Origin: Ulva prolifera
Lineage: Eukaryota > Chlorophyta > Ulvophyceae > Ulvales > Ulvaceae
Direction: 5' to 3'
Assembly (NCBI GenBank): GCA_023078555.1
Contig: CM041198.1
Coordinates: 5,470,354 to 5,534,353 of the forward strand
DNA length: 64,000 nucleotides
The position numbers and the translations under genes are program-made. The notes beneath the pieces were generated by a model. It worked only from the letters and a program-made list of their open reading frames with translations, was not told the origin of the DNA and made no database searches. Positions 50,625 through 60,392 of this stretch are shown here, piece by piece (within the stretch, counting starts at the first letter, position 1; every line of letters starts with the position of its first letter).

Positions 50625-52413
50625 TCACACTCGCACATGCCTGGAAACAACACCAAGCGGGCTTTGAGTGGCATGCACTGCAGCCCAGAGCTCGGCATCG
50701 GATGCCCCCGGCTTGAAAGCTATCTCAGAGCCCTTTGCCTTGTGCGGACTACAGAATCTCCATCTGCATGGAAGCTGGTGCACTGCTGGCTGTGCACATG
50801 CATGCTGGCCATGGCAGCCAAGGGTCTCACGACGCGAGAATTCGTGTGAGACCACTTGCTATGGCTGGAGCACACAAAAACTAGACAGATATTGTGTGCA
50901 CGGGCTCCGCGGCCCATGCTCTGTCCATGGCGTGATCAGGAGCCATCGACGGCCCGGGCATGGGCGGGGGACACCGCACAATCACACAGCCCAAAATGTT
51001 TTATATTCGCCTACAGCTGTAAACCCACAAGCGGAGGGTGTATAGTCTACACATCTGGAACACTTCCAGAAGAATTATCATGGACCCATACTCACCATGG
51101 ACATATGCTCATGCATGAGCATGTGATCGTGTGAATATGCCATCAGGCTGTGCAGCTTGAACTCCGAGGCAGAGTCTGCACCGTCCTCAAGACGTGAGAG
51201 CACCCACAAGAAGGGGTGTGGGCCTTTGCTGCTGTCAACACACACTCCCGATCTGGAAGCACGGGGGCGGCACTCCGGGGAAGCAGTGACACCCGCCAGA
51301 GCGCCCCAGAAGTCAACCTGTAGCAGCACAAACTTCCATCACAAAAGTCCATGACAACTGCTGGAGCTTAGAAAGACAAGTTCAAACATCGATATCTTTG
51401 CGGGTGCGGGGGACCCAGCAACGTTTTTTACACCACCTGTGGCCACACAAGGACTAGGTGATACATGATAAAGCACAACTGCAAGCAGCGCCGTACTTGC
51501 ACATCGACCAGCGTCTCCAGCTACTGCTCCTCTGACAGCAGCTCTTCCAGCGCCATCTCGCATGCCTCCAGGGTGGGAAGTCTCAGCCGTGGCTGCGAAG
51601 CGGCCGCACTGTGCTGAACACCCACGGCAGCCACCATGCCTAGCCAGTGGCAGTGCGCCGGTAGTGCTGAGGTTATGCGTCGGTGCAGCATGGAGCCGGG
51701 GGTTGGGGGGGGAGCCAGCTCCGGATGAATGTGCACGTGGCGGAGATCTCGCTCGCGCACACGGCCGAAGCTGTCAGGGGACGCATGGTCCCGCGTGCTC
51801 CTGCGGCTGCACGCGCAATCGGTGCAACACGCATCTGGGCTGCCCGTTGGCAGCGCCAACACTTGTGCGGGGGTGTGGCCATTGAGTGCGCGCCAGGCCT
51901 CACAGCCGGTGCAAACGCTGCGGGACGTACTGCGAGTAGTGTCATGTAGGTCATCGTCGGGGATCCTCAGCTCTGTGTCCTCATGCTTGAGCCTTGGGGA
52001 CCTCTTGCGTGACCACTCTTGTTCATGCTCCGCAGTGACATGCATAGTTGGGTGAACGGCAGGCTGCCTCGTGGAGACGCCTGCGTAAGGAACGTCCGCA
52101 GTTGTGCAAGGCTTGCGTGCATAGATCACGTCCACGCTGCACTGGAAGCGGATGCGGTCGAACGTGTCGTCCGGCAGGCGCAGCACGCGCAGCGCGGCGG
52201 CCACCTCGTCCGGCCCCCGCATGCTGACGGTGCGGGGGAGGAGGGTGGCCGTGGCGACGCTGCCGGCGCCGGTGCCGCTGTTGGTAGCCACTGCTGTGAC
52301 GGCAAACAGCAGCGACAGCGGGCGCTGCACAACCACCCAGCTGGTCAGTGTTGCGCATGCTGGACTATGTGTTGAAGTCTGATCAGGTCCTGCGGGTGGG
52401 TCTGAGGGTGTGT
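50625..52413 (-). CDS. possible unidentified gene, upstream region hit by a retrotransposon
   Basis: Open, protein-like segments occur on the minus strand: 52370 to about 52100 (PLSLLFAVTAVATNSGTGAG ... LRLPDDTFDRIRFQCSVDV), a longer open run down to 51521 (ending LEACEMALEELLSEEQ), 51329 to about 51110 (QVDFWGALAGVTASPE ... FLWVLSRLEDGADSASEF) and about 50800-50640 (GSEIAFKPGASDAELWAAV). They may be exons of one gene. Splice sites are not pinned down, no family is recognised, and no paralogue confirms the reading. A retrotransposon 3' end is inserted at 52414, immediately upstream in gene orientation. The minus-strand frame happens to stay open into it. Confidence 0.3.
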
Positions 52414-52900
52414 TACAAGGATAAAGCCGGCAAGGCGGGCAGCACCGCGAAAGAAGCAAACAGACCAAGCATACACCCAGACACCCACGCACGCCACACC
52501 CATCCCGCACAGAAAGCCCATCACGCCCTCAGCAAACGGCACAGATCCGCACACTGCCAAGCACACACCCACACACAACCACACAGCATCCACCACCTCA
52601 ACGCCTGTCGCCGTGCGACAGGACCGCGCCCAACACACCGCCGCCCAAGGCCGCCTATCCTGGCCCCCCGATTGCCAGGGGCCGCCCCAGCCCCAAACCC
52701 CACCCCACCCCCAGAGCCACAGCACACCCAGCCAGCCAGGCACCGCCGCGCAGCCCCGCCGGCCCGCGCTGAATCGCACCCGGGACGAAGCGGTGCGCAG
52801 GCTGCCGCCGCAGTCCCCGCATATGCCAATGAAGTCATCCCGCACACATAGCGGACACGACCGCCCCGGAGTCAGAGGCCATCGGAGTCTGAGGGTGTGT
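52401..52900 (-). mobile_element. 5'-truncated R2-like 3' UTR insertion with 13-bp target duplication
   Basis: tctgagggtgtgt is present at 52401-52413 and 52888-52900. The enclosed 474 bp (52414-52887) are the reverse complement of the family 3' UTR, from cgatggcctctgactcc to the terminal ccttgta. No coding part is included. This is direct evidence of target-primed reverse transcription by this family, with the 3' end toward 52414. Confidence 0.85.
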
Positions 52901-52952
52901 CATATGGCAGCACTGAGATGACGGCGGTGCTCGGCAGGTGCGATAAATATCT

Positions 52953-53050
52953 GTGGCAATCCAGTGATATTGGCGCTATACTACTGGACCCTTGCACGTC
53001 GCGACGTGCAAGGGTCCAGTAGTATAGCGGCCATGTCACTGGATTGCCAA
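52953..53050. repeat. long hairpin with a 56-bp perfect palindrome core
   Basis: 52974-53029 is an exact palindrome with 28-bp arms and no spacer, centred on gcacgtcgcgacgtgc. Outside it, tggcaatccagtga (left) and tcactggattgcca (right) continue the inverted repeat with a few mismatches, so the whole structure spans about 98 bp. It lies 52 bp beyond the right target duplication of the retrotransposon fragment. It resembles a foldback/MITE-like element or a cruciform-forming site. Confidence 0.85.
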
Positions 53051-53134
53051 AATATCATTGCATGAGGCAGTCGCTGTAAAAGAAACTTCCATACTTTGTG
53101 GAACCTTAAGCTTGAGCCGTGTGGCCATTTATAT

Positions 53135-53182
53135 ATAAATTATAGTAGCTATAAATTATAGTAGCTATAAATTATAGTAGCT
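53135..53182. repeat. 16-bp AT-rich tandem repeat, three units
   Basis: ataaattatagtagct repeats exactly three times, followed by an inverted partial copy (actataattat) that could pair with the last unit. The neighbouring sequence up to 53950 shows no gene. Confidence 0.8.
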
Positions 53183-54907
53183 ACTATAATTATGTAGTGA
53201 TACCACAGTGTTTCACGTGGCTGCTGCATGTCTGCTGACACTCCATGATACATTCATTGATATATGCATCATACCGGAATCCTTCTGGCATATCTGTCCA
53301 TGTGTGAGGCGAGGGGGGTGTGTATGCCTGTGAATGGGTGCTGTTCTCGAGCTTGTTTGGTGTACATGACAGTGCACTGCAGTGCTGGACCCAATGTAGG
53401 AGGCTCATTGGGGAAGTCAGGAGTCATGTGTGAGGGACCACCATGCCCACACCTGCACCCACACCAATGACAATTGATTACACCGTGTGCAGCCTCGTTG
53501 ATTGACCATGACATGCAATCAAGTTGCATGCCCACATGGGCAAATTGCACCCACAGCATGGCCACACTTGCACATGCATGTAATATGCTTGCTTTCATAC
53601 TCCCTCATGCGGGCTCATGAGGTACAATGACACACCTGCTGAGGCCAACAACCCACCTGTATACAGCTGTATTAGGTTTGAGCCGATTGCCACCTTGCAG
53701 TGCAGCGTTGCCAGTCATTGCCATGGTTAATCAGCAGGATACAACAGGACAGCTACACTTCCCCCCTGCAAGAGATACGCCTGGACTTGTAGGTTCGGAC
53801 AAGTGATTGTGGCCTGAGCCTTCAGCAAGTGACAGATTCGTGACTGAACTTGGATGCTGGCACATGTGCGAGAGAGACATCCATTTTGGCAGTGTTATAA
53901 TACCAATTGCTGTATGATTCACAAGGACATATTTTCAAAGCGGCAACAGCCAGGGAAACTCACAGCCGCAGTGTTGCTGTATGTGCCCAGTTGCAGCCGA
54001 GGCAGACTGAGCAGACTGTCCACATTGTAAATTGATGACACCAGCCACACTCAGGCAGGACAGCGGATAGCACAGCTGCCCGGTCGACATGTCTGCAGTA
54101 GGGATGACAGTGGCTTGCATGCACAGTTGAATCTGAATCTGTGCACAGCTGTGGGAACCCTTTTTTGTGAGCATGCATGCACACTCACTGTGCATTTCAC
54201 ATCGGCACATTGTGCATTGTGGTATGTCACACTGATGGTCATGTGTGTCAGAGCCATGTGCACGGTGCCATAATGATCATGTGTACACTGTACACATGGG
54301 GCAGGGACAAAGCCCAGGACATGCCGCATGCCCTGTCACTGCTATGTGTCTCTGTGCCCTGTCATCAATAAAAAGCCTGTGGATAATGGCAATAGTAGTA
54401 GCAGTATCAGCTGTGGTGCATCATGGTGCAATGTCCCTTCAAGTTGCAGGAGCAGCAGGAGCAGCAGGAACACATGAAAAAGCTTGAATCATAGATGTGC
54501 TTAAATGCCATGCCATGATTCCATTCGCTGTTCATTGGCTGACTCCCGCAGACAAAGCCTTGATAGCTTGTGCAGCTGGCAGCACCACACTGAGCTAGTT
54601 CTGATGGCTCTGCGATGCGCTGCTGCTGATGTCCGCACATGCATTCATGCATCTCACACAGCCGGGGCTATGTCAGAGTGCATGATCTCGAGAGCACATG
54701 AACGGCCTTGGTTTCAGTGTCCACCACTAGTTGCTTTCGTTGGTTACTTATTTTGATGAATTGCAGCGCTGTCACACAGCAGATGTGCACAAGTTGAAGA
54801 TTTCACGCACACCTGCTTCAGGAACACCACTTCGATACGTTTGACTCGGATCCGGAGATGAACAGGAGATGAACAGCAGCGAAAATAGCACCACTGGGGC
54901 ACACATG

Positions 54908-55609
54908 CACACAATGTCTATTGGCGCGCCAGGTGCGCGCCGCAGCTCCGCTGATGGCACGTCACGCGGGCAAGGCAGTTTTGGCGGGACTCACAGTCCC
55001 GTCTGATGACCTCTCGCCGCTTACAGGCCATCCGGCCTGAGCGGTGGGGTGCCCCTCGGGAGCCCCGTCCGCATGACGCCACCAACCGATGGCCTCTGAC
55101 TCCAGCTAGGCCGGGTCCGATGGGCGTGCGGGATACCTTCATTGGCATGTGCAGGGATTCCGGAGACGGCTTGGGCGCTGCATTGTCCCGGGTACGGTGC
55201 GGCGTGGGCCGGCGAGGCTGCGCGGCGGTGTGCCGGGCTGGCGTGGTGTGCTGTGGCTCGGGGGGGTGGGGGTGGGGTTCGGGGCTAGGGCGGCCCCCGG
55301 CAATCGGGCGGCCATGATGGGCGGCCTCAGGCAGCAGTGTGTTGGGTATGGCCCTGTCGTACGGCGGCGGGCGTTGTGGCGTAAGCGGTTGTGTTGTGTG
55401 TGGGCCGTGGGGTCCTTGCGTGCGTGTATGGGTGTGTGGGTGTGTGCTTGGCGGTCTGCGGATCTGTGTCGTTTGCTGCGCCGGTGATCGGTTTTCTGGG
55501 CGTGGTGGGTGTCGCGTGCATGGGTGTCTGGGTGTTTGCTTCGTCTGTTTGCTTCTTTCGCGGTGCTGCCCGCCTGGCTGCCTTTGTCCTTGTAACACAC
55601 AATGTCTAT
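54908..55609 (+). mobile_element. 5'-truncated R2-like insertion with 14-bp target duplication
   Basis: cacacaatgtctat occurs at 54908-54921 and 55596-55609. The insert (54922-55595) holds the last codons of the endonuclease ORF (QVRAAAPLMARHAGKAVLAG ... stop 55038-55040) and the whole G/T-rich 3' UTR, ending ccttgtaa. It matches the corresponding end at 48283-49000 closely, so the two derive from related master copies. The insertion lies within duplication copy II and is absent from copy I, so it is younger than the duplication. Confidence 0.9.
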
Positions 55610-55989
55610 GTCTGGGGTGCTCTTCCCTCTCCGGGTTTGCTCTTGTAACATACGGTGCGTACATGCAGTGCAGACGACATGGCTGCATTGCCCCGGATTC
55701 GGATTGGGATGGGGAATGCGCACCAGGTCGGAGTGCTTCTGGAATGTCAGCGCCGGAAACACGAAATGCTCCCGAGTCCACACACCAGCCTGTATGTGCC
55801 CACAGGCTGTGTTGCACAACTGAATTTTCTGTTGAGCCACTTCACTTGGTCAAAACTGGTATCCTCAGCAGCTCCAGCACTAGTACTGCGCATGGGGAGG
55901 GCATGTCACCATCAACAGCAGTGCAAGGCTGCGGGACTGTCTTTCCCAAATATCTATTGACACGATATGTTGCTGTTTGACCTTCAGTC

Positions 55990-58320
55990 GAAGGTGTCTG
56001 AGACTTGAAAGTGTGCCAGCAACTAGGTGGCATCAATGGCCAGATGGTGTTCAGGTTTGCATAGGATTAAGGCGGCAAGCCCTAGAAGACAGCCTTGTTC
56101 CGCCATCGCAGCATCTCTGCTCATAGTGTATCGTACATACAGCTACACGAGACCAACAGCAGTCATTCTCAACCACGCGGTCCACATGTCTCTTGCAGCA
56201 ACACAAGATCATGTGCTCCCAGCAGGCACCACGTTGCATATGCATGCCACACATGCGTGCGCACACCTCTGGGACTTCAACATGAGCCACGCGGCGGCCC
56301 TGCGGCGCGTTGAAGGCGGTGGTGGAGGCCTTCGCGGCGTGCTGCGCGCTGTGCGTGAGGGCCCGCTGCAGCCGCAGGGGCAGGGGGCTGCCATGCGCGA
56401 GCGCGACGCGCTGCGCGGGCGACACCGCGTCGGCGATGACGGTGATGTCTGCGCCGGCGGGGAGGGCCTTGGGGGAGAACACCGACACCTGCGGCAGCCT
56501 CCAGGTAACATGCCACCATCGTATGCATGTGAATTGACAACTCGAGGGAGATTGGATTGGCCTTTTCCGAGGGGGTCTGTCACGGCGCGGAGGACATGCA
56601 AGATGCGCGGATCTGGACGCAAGCTTAAGCTGCCACATGTATCCAGGGCATAGACGTGCATGCAAAATAGCTAGCCTAGGCAGAAGCACGTGATTCCCAT
56701 GCCTGCAATTGCTTAAGACTTGCCAGCATACGAGATCTGTTGCCAGAGAGAGCAGTTAGCCATAATGACACTGGCGGCGCGAAAACATTCGGCAGGTGCG
56801 AAGGGATGCGCACCTCGAGCATGGCGTTGACAGGCCAGTTGCAGCCTTGCTGGGCAGGCAGCCACACTGCCGCCCCCGCCTGGACGACCTTGACCTGCAC
56901 CGCAAGGCCCTGCCCCGTGGCAATCCCGCTGGTACTTGGGTCCTCAAGGCCAGTGCTAGGCAGCAGCTGGGTAGCATCCTTGGCGTGCCAGTCGTGATCA
57001 GCAGAAAAGTGTTGTCTTTGCTGGAGGTCTTCCCAACCTGCATGGTAGCAGACGTGTGCACGTATTTACAAAACAGTACACCGGAGCAGACAAACACCAC
57101 AGAAGAATCTCATCCGAACCAACAGCGACATACACACAGCCACACTGCAGCCACGCGATGGTACGAGACGTGTGCACTGTTTCTCCAGCTATAGCGAGCA
57201 CCAGTATGCATGAGTCGTATCATACATCGCGTGGCATGAGTGTGGATTGTGGAGGTCAGACACACACTGGCAGATGGAGAGTTCATCCGGCTGGAACTGG
57301 CCTGGGCAAGGCAGCTCCAGTGGCTGATAGTGGGGGTGCGTTTGGTATTGATTGGTGGGATGCAGAGATTTCGACGAACGAAGCATCTGACACCCAGCTG
57401 CAGCACCTAGCACTCACGAAGCTGCAACCTCGTCCAGTGAGCTATGGCACCACTTATCTGCGCTACTCAAACCCTGTGCAGCTGTGGGACAGATGCGGAG
57501 TTGCGCCGGGCCCGAGAGGTCAGCGGTAGTCTCAGCGGCGCAACGTCTCGAGTCGGGTCCGGCCCGTGGCCTTAGATGCCACAATTTTCAGCTTGAGCAA
57601 AACGAAGTACATTCATCTTTCTTTCTCCAGGAACGGGCCGAGACCGGAATCGCACGCGGCTGCAGATACTTGGCGGTGCCACAGATGCAACGTTGAAGTG
57701 ATGTACATGGGTGTGTTGAAGTTGATTCGGATGAGATTCGGTTTCAGTGTTTGTTTTCTCCTGTTCACTCTTTTGTAATCACTGATGTACATGGCCCAAT
57801 GCCGACACGACATCACGCGTCTGTGATGTGTAGCAGCTCTCCCTACAGAATCAAGCACAAGATCTAGATGTGTGGCTGCAGTAGCTGGACGAGTGTAGGT
57901 GACCCGGCAGATCAGGCCGATATCGATGGCATGAAACAACTTGAATGATTGCTGACTTGCGACAGCGTTCCCAAGGGCTACGCTCCACAGCTACATCAGC
58001 TGCTCGCTGCAGAATTTAGCCCGTCAGCTGGGGATGTCATGGACGCGCCTGGGAGATGCTTGTTAGCAGCAGCAGCGTGGATGATGGTCTCCGCTGGCGA
58101 CGCGACGTGACCCGTCATTCTGTCTTTGCACCACGGGAGGATGGCTAACGCGCTGTTTCAACAGCCTGCATAGAAATTTACATCGATAAGATGGCAAGTG
58201 ATGCTTCTTTTTGACAATGTGCCGCGTGGTCTGCAGCACCCTTGCGCTGCACGGGCCCATGGCCATGGGCAGCAAGCGCTTCCTTGCCGCTGCAATTGCA
58301 AGCACCTGTTCGCCGGCCAT
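55990..58320 (-). CDS. gene P2, unidentified spliced gene (paralogue of P1)
   Basis: Conserved exons: from an ATG at 58320 (MAGEQVLAIAAARKRLLP ... CSARVLQTTRHIVKK) to about 58150; about 56930-56814 (VQVKVVQAGAAVWLPAQQGC, donor CTCGAG|GTGCGC); 56488 to about 56283 (acceptor GCCGCAG|GTGTCGG; VSVFSPKALPAGADITVIAD ... HGSPLPLRLQRAL). Exons between 58150 and 56930 are unresolved, and that interval contains two short retrotransposon insertions. The joined part has the alternating hydrophobic pattern of a beta-rich domain. No signal peptide or catalytic motif is recognised. Matching splice sites and frame with P1 are the evidence that this is a gene. Confidence 0.45.
57050..57177 (-). mobile_element. 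second-family 3' end insertion (104 bp) with 12-bp target duplication
   Basis: agacgtgtgcac occurs at 57050-57061 and 57166-57177. The insert (57062-57165) reads on the minus strand ...ggttcggatgagattc...gttttgtaa, a diverged copy of the 3' end at 41848-41902 and 57711-57782. A few bases (gtat) lie between the terminal TTACAA and the duplication. Confidence 0.7.
57699..57794 (+). mobile_element. second-family 3' end insertion (72 bp) with 12-bp target duplication
   Basis: tgatgtacatgg is at 57699-57710 and 57783-57794. The insert (57711-57782) contains gattcggatgagattcggtt and ends cactcttttgtaatcac. This establishes TTTTGTAA as the 3' terminus of the family. Nothing of its coding region is present. 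Confidence 0.75.
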
Positions 58321-59425
58321 GGTGCAAACACAAAATCGTAAGAGCTATGTGAATAAGTGTTGAGTCACAGACACAGCAATACAGTAGGTCTCTCGAAACT
58401 GCGTGCATGTACACCGAATCGCTGCACATGTCAAAGCGCATGAACAGGCTGGCAAGCAACAGGAACCTGGGCACTGCTTCAGCAGCATATGAGAAGTTTC
58501 GGACGTACCCTCTGACGTTCTCTCACTTGGATCCTCCACGAACGCTTGCGCCTATCGACCCAGGCATGAATGGACGTGTGCTCGGAGGTCGAATGCGTGG
58601 GTCCGGCGTTGACGCAGACGGTCAGTGCGCTGCTGAGCGGAATCAGATTGGAAATGCCGCCCCCAAGAAATGGCCTGTTAAAGCTTACGGCACAGTGTAC
58701 TTCGTCATGAATGCGTCCCGGAATCTGTTTTGCGCACGCACAGTCATTTTCGACGCCTGCGCTCGCGATCGGTGGCGCGCATGTGTGGCTACTGGTGGCA
58801 CACCGTCTCGCATGCTGCACGCTGCTGGGCCTCACATCGCAGCCGTCTGGCCGGCTTCACCAAGCGAAGGTGCCTCGCGTATCTCAGAGATAATTACAGC
58901 TTGTCTGCAGCTGCGGCGTGGTGCGGCCGGCTTCGCAGCAGACTTGCAGGTACGACTCCGACGGCATCTTGCGCACGCAGTACATAAGTGTGCCATGTGG
59001 AGCCTGCACGCAGCTGCGTACCTGGCTGGCTCCGAAATGTCCTGCCTAACGCAGCATGACTGTTGCGCTGAGCCCCGTGCATGTCCTGCGTGGTCGCCGC
59101 GTCTGTAGTACGTAAAAGGCGCATGACCATGCGTCCAGATGACTTCAACGCGCTTGGCCTAGGAGCTCGCAGTGTGAGGGCACGTCACGGACCATGGCTC
59201 ACGCGTGTGATAGCTCAGCGGTGCGCACTTTCAAATCGTTAGCTTTCTACGTCGCTGTCCAATGGTTCAGGCCCCGACTTCGACTGCGCGAGGATCGCAG
59301 GCCTATAGGCGACAGAACGTAAATTTAATTAAACAAGAATTCCACACGTGCATGCAGATCTCGACACCGGGATATCCTGACGAATGATTGTAACCTCCTA
59401 TCTCTGAGATTGCTGCATCTGTCGA

Positions 59426-59483
59426 CCCGCATATATTTACAAAAGAGTGAACGGGACAAAACAAACACCGGTCCCGTATATAT
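59426..59483 (-). mobile_element. possible 36-bp second-family 3' end insertion
   Basis: cccgcatatat (59426-59436) and cccgtatatat (59473-59483) differ at one base and flank ttacaaaagagtgaacggga..., the reverse complement of the family terminus. Because the duplication is imperfect and AT-rich, this is less certain than the other insertions. Confidence 0.45.
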
Positions 59484-60198
59484 GCACATCCACGCCAATG
59501 TGCCCGACAGTAGACATCGGGCAACCCGTGTCGGAGACTCCACATGTCCCGGAGACAGAGGTAGAACCCAAAGTCAGTTACGAAATATCTAAAGTGCATC
59601 AACATCCAGAGCACAAGAGCGAAGACGACGGCATCTTTGCGTTGGCCGTGCCAGGCACCACATGTATATCTGGATGCGTGGATTGACGCGCACACGCCAA
59701 CGCCATTGCCGCTCGAACCTGGCGGATACGAATACGAAGAATCTTTCTGAGAGATATATGCTTCTATGCCATGAAGGCGAGCTTCGAAAGAGGGAACGGT
59801 CAGCACAGCTGCAGCACCAGGGACGTTCCACAGGGTCGAAGGAGGTGTTATCCAGCGGCGTCTGCTATGAAATCAGTCGAACGGATCTCCGCATGTGCGG
59901 CGACGATTCCCCGTCGGCGCCCGGCGCAACTGCGAGGTGCTCCGCGGTGGCTTGTATGCATCCGTGCAGGTGATGCGGTGGCGAGTTCACATGAGAGCTA
60001 ATGGGGCCTTGCAACTTTTTCAACAGGCAAGCCCCCAGACCTGGCGATGCCGCGCGGAGTTCACTGCAGACAAGACAGACACTGCAGACAAGATGTGATT
60101 CCCGTTTATGTATGAATCCCATACATTCAATTCTATACTGTGATGCTTGCATCAAGATGCCAGGTTCTCTGAACGTATGGCTGTGCATGTGGCAGGTG

Positions 60199-60392
60199 TG
60201 TGACAAGGACAAAGCAAGCCAGGCAGGTAGCACCACGAGCACCAGCAACAGCCAGAGGAACCCACACCACGCAACGGGCCACAGCCACCCACCCACGCAG
60301 CGTGTCCGACGCGGGTGCTGCCGCGTCGGACACAGCCACACAGCCACACAGCCACACAACCACACACATCCCCAAACACACACACACACACA
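60199..60392 (-). mobile_element. fragment of R2-like 3' UTR, head to head with the intact copy
   Basis: The plus strand reads tgacaaggacaaagc, then CA-rich sequence (cacacagccacacagcc), the reverse complement of the family 3' UTR and its end. It stops where the 5' region of the plus-strand copy starts (about 60393). It includes a hairpin with 13-bp arms (60302-60314 and 60321-60333) and a 6-base loop. No target duplication was found. Confidence 0.55.

Larger units (their letters stand above)
53950..60000. repeat. segmental duplication, copy II (paralogue of 6840-11400)
   Basis: Same orientation and order as copy I (matching blocks are listed there). It has gained an R2-like fragment (54922-55595) and at least two short second-family fragments (57062-57165, 57711-57782). 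It ends near the retrotransposon cluster at 60199. It carries gene P2. Confidence 0.75.

Noticed and set aside
51521-52510. Single 329-codon gene crossing 52414
   Set aside because: Its first 32 codons lie inside the retrotransposon 3' UTR, which is flanked by a target duplication. Only the part below 52413 can be native.
55625-55660. Nano-insertion ending gctcttgtaaca
   Set aside because: No flanking direct repeat could be found and the similarity is limited to the last few bases.
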